The translations under genes and the position numbers were made by a program. A stretch of 12,762 nucleotides of DNA from Puniceicoccales bacterium. Its GTDB lineage: Bacteria > Verrucomicrobiota > Verrucomicrobiia > Opitutales > JAIRLM01. Location: positions 1-12,762 of the forward strand of contig JAITFC010000051.1 of assembly GCA_031281635.1 (NCBI GenBank). Reading direction: 5' to 3'. Numbering within the stretch: position 1 is the stretch's first letter; the number at the start of each line of letters is the position of its first letter. The notes beneath the pieces were generated by a model. The model ran no database searches. It saw nothing but the letters and a program-made list of their open reading frames with translations, and was not told the origin of the DNA. Positions 6,159 to 12,762 of this stretch are shown here, in pieces.

Positions 6159-7912
6159 GCGGTATCAAATACATCATCCCCTCCATTGCTCCCCTGGTCT
6201 CCATCTTCTTCCTCTTCGGCGTCTTGCCTCTCTACTCCATCGGCCACTTCGTCGCCTTGCCCTCCAGCTAATTCCTTTCCAGCAGCAGCCTTATATGTAA
6301 TCAAAAAACGTTCATGCTCGCTGCATTCCTTGGATAAATTTCGAGCAGAGTGTATAATTTCTCGCACAACAGCTGCTATTCCAGCCGTTACATTTTTGCC
6401 GGAAAATATCGGATAATTATAATCTTCTATGCATTGGCTGACTTCGTCATCAGATGGTTCATGATCCACCCCATGTTTGCTTACTAATGTCACAGTTACA
6501 TGAGATATCAAATGTCTAAGAGGCATCGCTCTTGGAAAAGGCGGAAAATCCAGTTGTACCTGTGCGAGACTTTGCGAATCCCCTTCGTTTTGTTGGAGAT
6601 AGGATTGAATATACTCGTAAATCTTTTGTTTGTACTCACCGTTACACGTGAGGCAATCATAACCGGGAAAGTCATCTCCATAATTCTCTATCATACGATT
6701 CACTATTTCAATAAATTTTTCCATTTCGCAGTCGCCAGAATATTTAACTTGATTACGATAAAACATAGCGATTGTCATATAAACATAATTAGACACAATT
6801 TCACCTAAAATGATAACATCGTTCCCAGCGACTTTAGTGTGTCCGATATTTCCAAAGCGACTGTCAAACAGCGTGGCAATGCGAGGTGTCTGTAGAATTT
6901 CTTCAACAAAATCATGCATCTGTTTAGGATCCGTCATCCATGCATTTTTACCGGCTGTTCCATCAGCAATCCCCTCGCTGGGCCTTTGACTTTCCCGTAG
7001 GCAAAACATAAATCGCGACAAATGATCTTCGGCCATTAAAAATTCCATGTACGCATCTATAATATCTTTGTATAACTCACACAGTGCTTCGACCACAGCA
7101 TCCACGCCCCATCCGCGGTAATCGTCCACGAAACGACCTACTCCAAATTGCGCTAGCATGCGAGGCTTATTGTCGAGCCGCAACGCATTCATATCTGAAT
7201 GATACTTTTCTTCGCCGTAGGAACGTGCAATAGCCCAAGGAAATTCACGTAGCATATGTTTGCGAAAATTTTCATCATCGAGCAATGCCCCTCTTATTTC
7301 TGCTTTTTTTGCTTCTGGGGCGGCAGCTAGCAGTTGGCGTCCAACTCCGTGAAAAAAATATTCTCCCCAGGAAGCCATTTCGCTCATGTATGGATAAATG
7401 GATTGGTGGCATTCCTGTGCGTACAATATGAAATTTCTTATATGGCAACAGGTTGTCACCCATAAGTTATCATTTTCATCTAATAAAAATGCTTGCCATT
7501 TTTCCATCTCACGCAACCTTTCTCTGAGTTCACGATATCTAGATTCATTTGGTGTGACACTAAGTAAGCTAGCGGCAAGCGCACGCGCATTCTTCTCACT
7601 GCATTTGTAATTTCCAGAATCAATGCGCGGTAATCTGGTAATTATTTCCGGCGGCAACGCCAGTATTCCTCGGCGAATTTCAGTCAATAATTTTTTAACT
7701 GGCTCGGCTTGCCTACGGCGGCTCATCTCGTTTCTTTTTGCTAAAAGCGCTGCATAACAACTTAGTGCTTCGGGCTGCGGTTCTTCTTGATGCAGCTCTT
7801 CTTGATGCAGCTCTTTTGAAAGAACGTGAATGTTAGGCGTTTCAATATTCAATAAATGCGCCATTAGCAGCTCGTGATTAACACGTGGATTGCAAAGAAT
7901 AGACTCGATCAT
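6155..7912 (-). CDS. Large orphan protein with acidic C-terminal tail
   Basis: I do not recognise a family. From ATG 7910-7912 (MIESILCNPRV) the product is 585 aa; the frame extends to an ATG at 8014, but those extra 34 residues are Cys/Trp/His-rich and look non-coding. Another candidate start lies 16 codons further in, with GAG six nt upstream. The protein is soluble and mostly helical in character, with no signal peptide or membrane span. It has an ELHQE duplication near the N-terminus, basic and acidic helical segments, and a very acidic tail (an EEEED block, then DGDQG...GGDD) ending VFDTA. Its DNA is more AT-rich than gyrA or the mla genes. Its stop codon (6155-6157) overlaps the TAG of the transposase fossil on the other strand. 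Possible roles (secreted effector, phage or lineage-specific protein) are guesses. Confidence 0.72.
   Translation of the reverse strand: MIESILCNPRVNHELLMAHLLNIETPNIHVLSKELHQEELHQEEPQPEALSCYAALLAKRNEMSRRRQAEPVKKLLTEIRRGILALPPEIITRLPRIDSGNYKCSEKNARALAASLLSVTPNESRYRELRERLREMEKWQAFLLDENDNLWVTTCCHIRNFILYAQECHQSIYPYMSEMASWGEYFFHGVGRQLLAAAPEAKKAEIRGALLDDENFRKHMLREFPWAIARSYGEEKYHSDMNALRLDNKPRMLAQFGVGRFVDDYRGWGVDAVVEALCELYKDIIDAYMEFLMAEDHLSRFMFCLRESQRPSEGIADGTAGKNAWMTDPKQMHDFVEEILQTPRIATLFDSRFGNIGHTKVAGNDVIILGEIVSNYVYMTIAMFYRNQVKYSGDCEMEKFIEIVNRMIENYGDDFPGYDCLTCNGEYKQKIYEYIQSYLQQNEGDSQSLAQVQLDFPPFPRAMPLRHLISHVTVTLVSKHGVDHEPSDDEVSQCIEDYNYPIFSGKNVTAGIAAVVREIIHSARNLSKECSEHERFLITYKAAAGKELAGGQGDEVADGVERQDAEEEEDGDQGSNGGDDVFDTA
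7784..7813 (-). repeat. 15-bp direct duplication inside the orphan gene
   Basis: TTCTTGATGCAGCTC occurs twice in exact tandem (7784-7798 and 7799-7813, plus-strand reading). It preserves the frame and encodes the ELHQE pair near the N-terminus of the orphan protein. Perfect identity suggests recent slippage. Confidence 0.9.
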
Positions 7913-8405
7913 TCTTGCATGCGAACATCGATAATGAAAAACAACCATCCATGTAAGTTTGATATTTATCCAGCATCGCGTTAGCCAACACAAATTTCGA
8001 TGACGGGCTCCCATGCTGGCAGTTACGACATCCTTGCTCAGTAGATCAGACGGCGGATATGCAACGCAATCGTTGCATGTTTAATCAGTGCGAGTCGAGC
8101 CACTCTAATATCTATGCTACCCATACAGTTCCAAGGCATGGAAAAATAAATGTTTGTCAACGTCAAAATTAAAATATTGTCGGAAGCTATTCACGTGGGA
8201 ATTGCCGCGAAATCGCTATTTTCAGGCGCAGAAGGTGCATTTTACCTTCTTGTTAGATAAGGCGTTTGCGTAGCGCAAAATGCGATAAAATTTTCCCATG
8301 AAATCTCCAACGGCGGATGATCAGGTACCGGCAACTTCTGGAGAGGTACGATTTGTGAAATTTTTTTCTTGCAAACTCGCAAATTTTGCCATTGAAGCAT
8401 GTGTG
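7913..8405. other. Long intergenic region between orphan gene and tRNA-Pro
   Basis: About 490 bases hold no convincing gene. They contain a perfect 8-bp inverted repeat at 8059-8078, a 7-bp hairpin at 8230-8250 (AGAAGGT/ACCTTCT) and a 6-bp hairpin at 8265-8279 (TTTGCG, TAG loop, CGCAAA). A 37-codon plus-strand frame (8059-8172) starts inside the inverted repeat and has no supporting evidence. Promoters for the orphan gene (minus) and tRNA (plus) should lie here, but hexamers are too weak to call. Confidence 0.5.
8059..8078. promoter_or_regulatory. Perfect inverted repeat, possible operator
   Basis: ATGCAACG and CGTTGCAT flank a CAAT spacer, giving a perfect 8-bp dyad. It lies about 150 bp upstream of the chosen start of the orphan gene, in otherwise empty sequence. 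The geometry suits a dimeric regulator or a short RNA hairpin. No T-run follows on either strand, so it is not a terminator. Confidence 0.35.
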
Positions 8406-8482
8406 CGGGATGTAGCTTAGCCTGGTAGAGCGCTACGTTCGGGACGTAGAGGCCGCTGGTTCGAATCCAGTCATCCCGACCA
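8406..8482 (+). tRNA. tRNA-Pro (anticodon CGG)
   Basis: A complete 77-nt cloverleaf. The acceptor CGGGATG (8406-8412) pairs with CATCCCG (8472-8478), followed by discriminator A and an encoded CCA (8480-8482). The D arm carries the CCTGGTAGAGC pattern. Anticodon stem CTACG/CGTAG surrounds the loop TTCGGGA, giving anticodon CGG (8440-8442), which reads CCG proline codons. The T arm GCTGG/CCAGT surrounds TTCGAAT. It is the only RNA gene I see. The lack of flanking tRNAs, and an accessory stretch on one side, fits an integration-prone locus, though no duplicated 3' end was found in the window. Confidence 0.97.
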
Positions 8483-8640
8483 GACTCCTGGAGCGGCTTG
8501 AAGGGCGATTTAAGAAAGTAGGAAAAATTTCCCTGACGGGTTTCTGATGGGATTTTGCCGTCCAAAATACCAACAAGAAAATTTGCCCCATCGGCGTAAT
8601 GTCCGTCGGGGCACGCCTCAACGGAGGCCAAAATTCATCA

Positions 8641-8681
8641 ACTCTGGGAGACCGGGACTCTTCGCTTCGATCTCCCGGAGT
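8641..8681 (-). terminator. Hairpin directly after the mla operon
   Basis: An 11-bp stem (8641-8651 with 8671-8681, one G-U pair) with a 19-nt loop begins one base past the TAG of the last operon gene. On the minus strand it is followed by GATGAATTTTGG, so the T-tract is weak. Its position argues for a terminator or a 3' end-stabilising structure of the mla transcript. Confidence 0.5.
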
Positions 8682-9614
8682 CTAATCCACGCGGACGCCG
8701 TTGACAAGTAGCGCACCGGGCATTGACGATATAATTTTCAAAGCCGATGCGGCATGTGGCAATGTTAGTTTTTGCTGTGGGGCAAGTTTCTGCGAAAGAA
8801 TGCGTTGACCAGTTCGCACGTCGTCAACGATTACATAGAGGGCACTTCTTGCTTCCAAAAGCACTTCCGCGGGCAGCGGCGCACATTGCCGTTGATTTTT
8901 TTCCTCTACCGGCGGCTTCATTTCTGCAATAATTTCTTTCAGAGGCATTTCAGCGATCGGTGCCGCAAATTTTTTCGTCGGAGGATTCGCTGCGGGATCA
9001 TCACTCTCCTGTACTTCCCGCAATCCGGCGGTAATGTGCTCGGCCAACCGCTGCAGCAATTGGCGCGTGCTGCAAAGAGTATCTTCGACGGTCGATCTTT
9101 CGACAACCGCACTGCCCTGGAACGTGCGCATGACAACGGGAATGCCCCCCACAAAATCATCAATGGAGTAGTGAGCAACGAGATGAACATTTCGCGGGCC
9201 GAGGGACAGTTCGTCGATAACGAGGCGCACAGTCCAGTTTGGCTGCATGTCACCGGTCCAAGGTGCGGATAGCGTGAGACATTGTGGCATATAATGAGTT
9301 AAATAGTCGCGCAAAACAGCCGTTATTCCCACATCCAGCGGCTCCCCCCAGCGTAGCCCGTCGTGGATATTTAATTTCCCAGATTCTTCGCGGCTAACGA
9401 TTTGCTGCCGACGCATGTACTCGGGGATGCGCACGCGATCAAGAACGACGATGCCGCGCGGGAATGATACGGCACCACCGATCGCTTTTCCCGTGGCCAT
9501 TTCTTCGCGCAGGACATAATAATGAGACGGATCCGACCGTTTCCCCAGTGAAAAGCAGCCACCCAGCGGCACGAGCAGCAAACAGCAATAAAATAGTGAG
9601 TGGATTCGTTTCAT
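8682..9614 (-). CDS. ABC transport auxiliary lipoprotein (PqiC/ABC_trans_aux type) with extra C-terminal domain
   Basis: A 310-aa lipoprotein and last gene of the operon. The signal peptide ends in the lipobox LGGC, with Cys20 as the lipidation site. The following DPSHYYVL is the usual start of the ABC_trans_aux (PqiC-like) fold, which extends to about residue 200 and has the family pattern VLDRVRIPEYMRRQQIV. Family members partner MCE proteins in lipid transport between inner and outer membranes. After a charged, proline-containing linker (about 205-245), the last 60-65 residues (ALYVIVDD...GQRIL...LVNGVRVD) resemble the C-terminal beta domain of RodZ (DUF4115); this is by eye only. Translation starts two nt after the mlaD stop, with AAAGGG upstream, so the two are co-translated. 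It could stand in for the missing MlaC shuttle. Confidence 0.87.
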   Translation of the reverse strand: MKRIHSLFYCCLLLVPLGGCFSLGKRSDPSHYYVLREEMATGKAIGGAVSFPRGIVVLDRVRIPEYMRRQQIVSREESGKLNIHDGLRWGEPLDVGITAVLRDYLTHYMPQCLTLSAPWTGDMQPNWTVRLVIDELSLGPRNVHLVAHYSIDDFVGGIPVVMRTFQGSAVVERSTVEDTLCSTRQLLQRLAEHITAGLREVQESDDPAANPPTKKFAAPIAEMPLKEIIAEMKPPVEEKNQRQCAPLPAEVLLEARSALYVIVDDVRTGQRILSQKLAPQQKLTLPHAASALKIISSMPGALLVNGVRVD

Positions 9615-9616
9615 GA

Positions 9617-10630
9617 TTATTGCCCTTTCGGTTTCCCAACTAGCAAAGCACTAGGATTTTGTTCCAATAAATCAAAGAAATTTCGCACGGATTCCGCCGC
9701 CGCACCCATATTTTTCAGAAGTGTTTCCAATTCAATGGGAAGTGGCGCTCCACTCATCAAAAGACCGCGCATTTCATGGGACAAGGCTGCCAATTCCCGG
9801 CACATGCGCTCCGATGATTGCAGAAGCGGACCCGTGTCACTTTGCAGTTGGGCGGAAAATTCCTCGATATTGCCGCAAATTGCTCGTACCTTTTGCCCTA
9901 TGGTACGCACCTCTTCTCCTCCCACCAAAGATTCGACGGAGGAGGCGGCTCCCGTGATAGAATGCGCTAAAGCCTTCCACTCCACGGAGGAAAGCTGCAT
10001 GACAAGCCGTTTGATTCCCTCCCCGATTGTCGCGTAGTCGATGCCGCTCAATCCGTCAGCGATGGCATTGAGTTGGTCATTTAGGTTAGACAAATTGCTC
10101 GGTTTTGTGGGAATTTCCGGAATACCATTTTCGTCCAAGCGCAGATATGTGTGTGCCAGAGTCGGTTCGTAATTTAGGTCAACGAACAATTTACCTGTCA
10201 CGAGGCTCTCCGTCTGCAGCGATCCAACCATGCCGACAATGAGAGGCATGCATCGGAAGGACGCGCTGGTTGTTTCCGCGTTTGGCGCATTTTGCAGCAT
10301 CTCTCGATCTTCTCTAGAAATGCGCAATCTTTCCCTGCGTCCGGTGCGGAAATAGGCATCTTCGAGGATAATAGTGACAGGAACGCGAACACATTTTCTC
10401 TCGCGGTCGAAGTGCGCCACCACTTTTTTCACGGAACCGACACACACGCCACGAATTTTTACCGGTGCGCCGACGTCCAAGCCGTTCACCGATTCGTCGA
10501 AGTACAGAACGAACATGTGGTCCTTGCTCAAAAATGCGCCGTTCGTGAACAGCAGGATAGCGATGATGAAGGCGAGGATGCCAACGACGGTGAAAAGGCC
10601 AACGGCCGTTGTATCGGAAGTAGTTTTCAT
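9617..10630 (-). CDS. mlaD: MlaD-type MCE protein
   Basis: A 337-aa periplasmic MCE protein anchored by one N-terminal helix (about 10-29) with a short cytoplasmic head. The MCE domain (about 37-155) has the signature FDESVNGLDVGAPVKIRGV followed by VG.V. In the family, six copies form a ring with a lipid-conducting pore above the MlaE permease. Beyond it lie PEIPTKPSNLSNLNDQL and a long helical tail (about 180-320), typical of longer MlaD proteins in which the tails form a needle-like tube. The end FFDLLEQNPSALLVGKPKG is the usual C-terminal motif. The start overlaps the mlaF stop in an ATGA, with a strong AAAGGAG five nt upstream, indicating tight coupling. E. coli MlaD is much shorter, so this is the long-tailed, PqiC-associated type. 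Confidence 0.93.
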   Translation of the reverse strand: MKTTSDTTAVGLFTVVGILAFIIAILLFTNGAFLSKDHMFVLYFDESVNGLDVGAPVKIRGVCVGSVKKVVAHFDRERKCVRVPVTIILEDAYFRTGRRERLRISREDREMLQNAPNAETTSASFRCMPLIVGMVGSLQTESLVTGKLFVDLNYEPTLAHTYLRLDENGIPEIPTKPSNLSNLNDQLNAIADGLSGIDYATIGEGIKRLVMQLSSVEWKALAHSITGAASSVESLVGGEEVRTIGQKVRAICGNIEEFSAQLQSDTGPLLQSSERMCRELAALSHEMRGLLMSGAPLPIELETLLKNMGAAAESVRNFFDLLEQNPSALLVGKPKGQ

Positions 10631-11442
10631 GCATGCTCCTTTGCTTGTGGCCGCGAGATTGCGCCCGCGGCGAAGAATTCTCTCACAGCACTGTGTGGCG
10701 ATGATTGCGCCAACCCCATCGGCGTTCCAATTTGCAGCAGTGACTGTGTTTCTTTGTCGAGGAATGCAACGCGATCCGCCACCGTAAAAATGCTGCTTAA
10801 TTCGTGAGTCACCAGAACTACCACCGTTCCTTGGCTTTGACGAATGCTGAGAATAAGCTCATCCAGATGCCGCGATGTGACAGGGTCGAGGCCGGCCGAT
10901 GGCTCGTCTAGAAACAAAATTTTAGGATCCAACGACAGTGCTCGAGCAATGCCGGCTCGCTTGGCCATCCCTCCGGAAATTTCGTGTGGATAATGGTCTT
11001 CGAACCCCTGCAAACCGACCAGAGCCAGTTTGAACGCGGCCAAATCGGTAATTTCTTCCGAAGAAAAAAATGTATGTCGCTGCAGCGGAAGTGAAACATT
11101 TTCCAGAAGCGTCATGGAAGTCCACAGAGCCCCACCCTGAAACAGCACGCCGCAAGTACGCGGACGGCGGCCATCGCTCGCGGAAAAAAGTTCGTCCGCA
11201 TCTTCGCCAAAAAATTGCAAATGTCCTTCGCCGGGAGAAGGCGTGCGCAAACCGTTTAAATAGCTCAGCAATGTACTTTTCCCGCAACCGCTTCCACCAA
11301 TAATCGCAAAGATTTCTCCGGGCTCCACGGAAAAACTGATTTGACTCATGAGCACTCGCTCGCCGTGCCGCAGTGTTAGACCTTCCACCTCGATGGCCGC
11401 CAACGCCTTCCCCTGCTCCAATGTGCTATTTTCAACTTCCAT
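10627..11442 (-). CDS. mlaF: ABC transporter ATP-binding protein, MlaF type
   Basis: The 271-aa cytoplasmic ATPase that powers the MlaE permease. Walker A GGSGCGKST (49-57), the Q-loop in LFQGGALWTSMTLLENVSLPL (Gln102), signature ISGGMAKR (155-162), Walker B ILFLDEP (175-181) with following SAGLDP, and switch His213 (VTHEL) are all intact. The FQ.GALW....T..ENV..PL stretch is typical of MlaF/Ttg2A. The frame is open further upstream (to 11646), but that part only shadows the permease gene. ATG 11440-11442 is preferred because it falls four nt after the permease stop and has GGGAG nine nt upstream. The C-terminal tail is short (residues after about 250). Confidence 0.95.
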   Translation of the reverse strand: MEVENSTLEQGKALAAIEVEGLTLRHGERVLMSQISFSVEPGEIFAIIGGSGCGKSTLLSYLNGLRTPSPGEGHLQFFGEDADELFSASDGRRPRTCGVLFQGGALWTSMTLLENVSLPLQRHTFFSSEEITDLAAFKLALVGLQGFEDHYPHEISGGMAKRAGIARALSLDPKILFLDEPSAGLDPVTSRHLDELILSIRQSQGTVVVLVTHELSSIFTVADRVAFLDKETQSLLQIGTPMGLAQSSPHSAVREFFAAGAISRPQAKEHA

Positions 11443-11446
11443 TGCT

Positions 11447-12592
11447 TCAAACTCCCAGTGCATTCCCCATGGCCGCAAATAGCGCGTCCACAATGACAAT
11501 GGCGACAATTCCAGAAACAACGGCATTTGTCGTCGCCGCTCCAACCCCATTCGCGTTGCGCTCGCAGCGAAGGCCACAGCGGCAGGAAAGTCCTCCGATG
11601 AGCAAGGCGAAAACGGCACTTTTGCTAACTCCGAAGAGAAAATCATGAGCGGTGACGGCGGAAATAGTTTGCGTAAGATACTGCGCTGCAGAAAAATTGA
11701 ACATGGGCACGGACACGATCATTCCCCCGCCAATTCCGATAAAAATTGAAAAAATGCATAGAATTGGCATCATGCACAGCAGAGCCAGCACGCGAGGCAG
11801 CACAAGAAATTCCATCGCCGAAAATCCAAACGTTTCCAATGCATCCACTTCGCCATTTGTCCGCATGGTACCTATTGTCGATGCAAAGGCCGCTCCCGTT
11901 CGACCGGTCAGAATAACTGCCAGCATAATCGGTGCCATTTCCCGCGCCATCGCCAATCCCACCAAATTGGCCACATATATCGCTGCTCCAAAACTCGCCA
12001 ATTGAATCGCACCCACAAATCCTAAAATAATGCCCGTAAGAAAACTGATAAGTGCCGCAATGGGAAGTGCTCCCGTACCAACTTGACGAAAAATTTCCAA
12101 ATAGTCTTTGCGACGCACGGGGAGGCAGCGGCGCAGCAGCAAAGTGATGGCAATGGCAATTGACCCGATGAAGGAAAGACACTCAACTATCGAGATGCGA
12201 AGACGTTGCGCCGCCAAACGCCAGCACTGCCATATGGGGGGAGGAAGTGCCCGCTCTGCGACATTTGCCAGTGGTTTCGATGCGGAAAGCTGCAATAGTG
12301 AATCCACGGAAGGAGGTACCGCATCAATTTGCAGCATAAGTCCACGCTCTCCAGCAATTTGGCGCAGTCGATGCAGGAATGCCACCATGCGCCCATCCCA
12401 GGCAGTTACTTCCACGGCAATCACATGAATTATTCCCTCCGTCACTTCTCCACATTCTTGCTGCCACCAGTGATCTGCCGTTGGAAGATTTTCTTGCCCA
12501 AGCCATTTCCCGCGTAAAACGACGTGCCAACCGAGCTGTGCAGCCCCACCCAGGGAAACTTCCGCACTTCCACTCGCCTCACCATTCTCCAT
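11447..12592 (-). CDS. mlaE: MlaE-type lipid ABC permease with N-terminal STAS-like domain
   Basis: A 381-aa inner-membrane permease, first gene of the operon. Residues about 13-105 form a STAS/MlaB-like domain (IIHVIAVEVTAWDGRMVAFLHRL), so the regulatory partner that E. coli makes as separate MlaB is fused here. The MlaE core follows (about 120-381): an amphipathic segment, then GTGALPIAALISFLTGIILGF, AREMAPIMLAVILTGRTGAAFAS, IGTMRTNGEVDALETFGFSAMEFLVLPR and further membrane helices. The usual EEIDAL motif reads GEVDAL here. In the complex, two MlaE and two MlaF drive phospholipid movement through MlaD. The ATG is preceded by AAAGAGACG, a modest ribosome-binding site. The gene diverges from the HAD gene across 54 bp. 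Confidence 0.94.
   Translation of the reverse strand: MENGEASGSAEVSLGGAAQLGWHVVLRGKWLGQENLPTADHWWQQECGEVTEGIIHVIAVEVTAWDGRMVAFLHRLRQIAGERGLMLQIDAVPPSVDSLLQLSASKPLANVAERALPPPIWQCWRLAAQRLRISIVECLSFIGSIAIAITLLLRRCLPVRRKDYLEIFRQVGTGALPIAALISFLTGIILGFVGAIQLASFGAAIYVANLVGLAMAREMAPIMLAVILTGRTGAAFASTIGTMRTNGEVDALETFGFSAMEFLVLPRVLALLCMMPILCIFSIFIGIGGGMIVSVPMFNFSAAQYLTQTISAVTAHDFLFGVSKSAVFALLIGGLSCRCGLRCERNANGVGAATTNAVVSGIVAIVIVDALFAAMGNALGV
11452..11456 (-). promoter_or_regulatory. Ribosome-binding site deciding the mlaF start
   Basis: GGGAG on the minus strand, inside the last codons of mlaE and nine nt before ATG 11442. Together with the four-nt gap to the permease stop, it favours this start over the longer frame or the ATG at 11463. 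Confidence 0.6.
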
Positions 12593-12646
12593 CGTCTCTT
12601 TATTGTTTCGACAAAGGAAGATTTTTCAAGTTAATACGGTACTCCT
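12593..12646. promoter_or_regulatory. Divergent intergenic region, mla operon / HAD gene
   Basis: Only 54 bp separate the two start codons, so both promoters must be here or overlap the genes. On the plus strand TCGACA (12608-12613) is a good -35 match and, after 17-18 bp, TTAATAC (12631-12637) is a poor -10. No inverted repeat that would suggest an operator is seen. Confidence 0.3.
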
Positions 12647-12762
12647 ATGGTAAAAAATGCGATAAAGGTAGTTTTTTTCGATCTGGATGGTACGTTGGTC
12701 AATCACTTTCGTGCCATCCACCGCTGCTGCAATTGCGTTTTGCAGGAACTTGGCCGGGAACC
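12647..12762 (+). CDS. HAD-family hydrolase, N-terminal part
   Basis: The first 38 codons of a plus-strand gene that runs off the right edge. The hydrophobic strand KVVFFDLDGTLV carries HAD motif I (DxDGTL), with Asp12 as the expected nucleophile and Asp14 as acid/base. The following helix (AIHRCCNCVLQELGRE) begins the cap region of phosphoglycolate phosphatase / beta-phosphoglucomutase-like enzymes. Substrate cannot be told from this fragment. No clear ribosome-binding site precedes the ATG. It is transcribed away from the mla operon, and no functional link is evident. Confidence 0.9.
   Translation, partial: MVKNAIKVVFFDLDGTLVNHFRAIHRCCNCVLQELGRE

Noticed and set aside
8059..8172. 37-codon plus-strand frame starting inside the inverted repeat
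   Set aside because: It has only a marginal ribosome-binding site, no family and low-complexity composition; not enough to call a gene.
8369..8397. TTGCAA and TTGAAG, 17 bp apart, as the tRNA-Pro promoter
   Set aside because: The spacing is right, but the -10 matches consensus at only three positions; too weak to annotate.
8242..8631. 129-aa minus-strand frame containing DDWIRTSGLYVPNVALYQAKLHPA, and a second frame containing GMTGFEPAAST
   Set aside because: Both are antisense translations of the tRNA-Pro gene, a classic source of spurious predicted proteins.
8772..9272. 166-aa plus-strand frame within the lipoprotein gene
   Set aside because: It is antisense to a recognisable lipoprotein with lipobox and operon context, and has no domain of its own.
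11443..11646. Upstream extension of the mlaF frame to 11646
   Set aside because: It overlaps mlaE by 200 nt and does not look like ABC ATPase sequence; the ATG at 11442 has a ribosome-binding site and operon spacing.

Overview
The window reads as a chromosomal segment of a Gram-negative bacterium of moderate GC. Diderm membranes are implied by a four-gene Mla/MCE lipid-transport operon with its own outer-envelope lipoprotein. The style of GyrA, the STAS-fused MlaE and the ABC_trans_aux lipoprotein suggest the PVC group, possibly Verrucomicrobiota. That placement is an impression from protein style only; no search was run. Orphan genes, a decayed transposase and a heptamer tandem repeat would fit a host-associated or reductively evolving lineage.

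Layout. At 1-118 is the end of a 7-bp tandem repeat that runs off the left edge. On the minus strand follows a complete gyrA (270-2720). The 2.9-8.1 kb stretch looks accessory: an orphan plus-strand ORF (3025-3600) ending in a GC-rich hairpin; a minus-strand family-4 glycosyltransferase (3676-4956); a small coiled-coil/glycine-rich membrane protein whose 5' end appears frameshifted (5127-5621, probably from 5658); a fossil IS481-type transposase with a large internal deletion and a frameshift (5785-6158); and a large orphan ORF with an acidic tail (6155-7912) whose stop codon overlaps the end of the fossil. A complete tRNA-Pro(CGG) lies at 8406-8482 on the plus strand.

From 8682 to 12592, on the minus strand, is a tight operon in the order mlaE (STAS-fused permease), mlaF (ATPase), mlaD (MCE protein), ABC_trans_aux lipoprotein. 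Gene junctions are +4, -4 and +2 nt, and a hairpin follows the last stop. Permease and ATPase would form the inner-membrane motor, the MCE protein the periplasmic lipid conduit, and the lipoprotein the periplasmic/outer-membrane partner. No mlaC-like chaperone lies in the operon. Divergent from it, a HAD-family phosphatase begins at 12647 and leaves the window.

The most interesting items are the orphan 585-codon gene and its overlap with the IS fossil, the apparent +1 frameshift in the small membrane protein, the internal-deletion transposase, the heptamer repeat that is open in all minus-strand frames, and the RodZ-C-terminal-like domain on the lipoprotein. I found no CRISPR array, toxin-antitoxin pair, defence operon or prophage.
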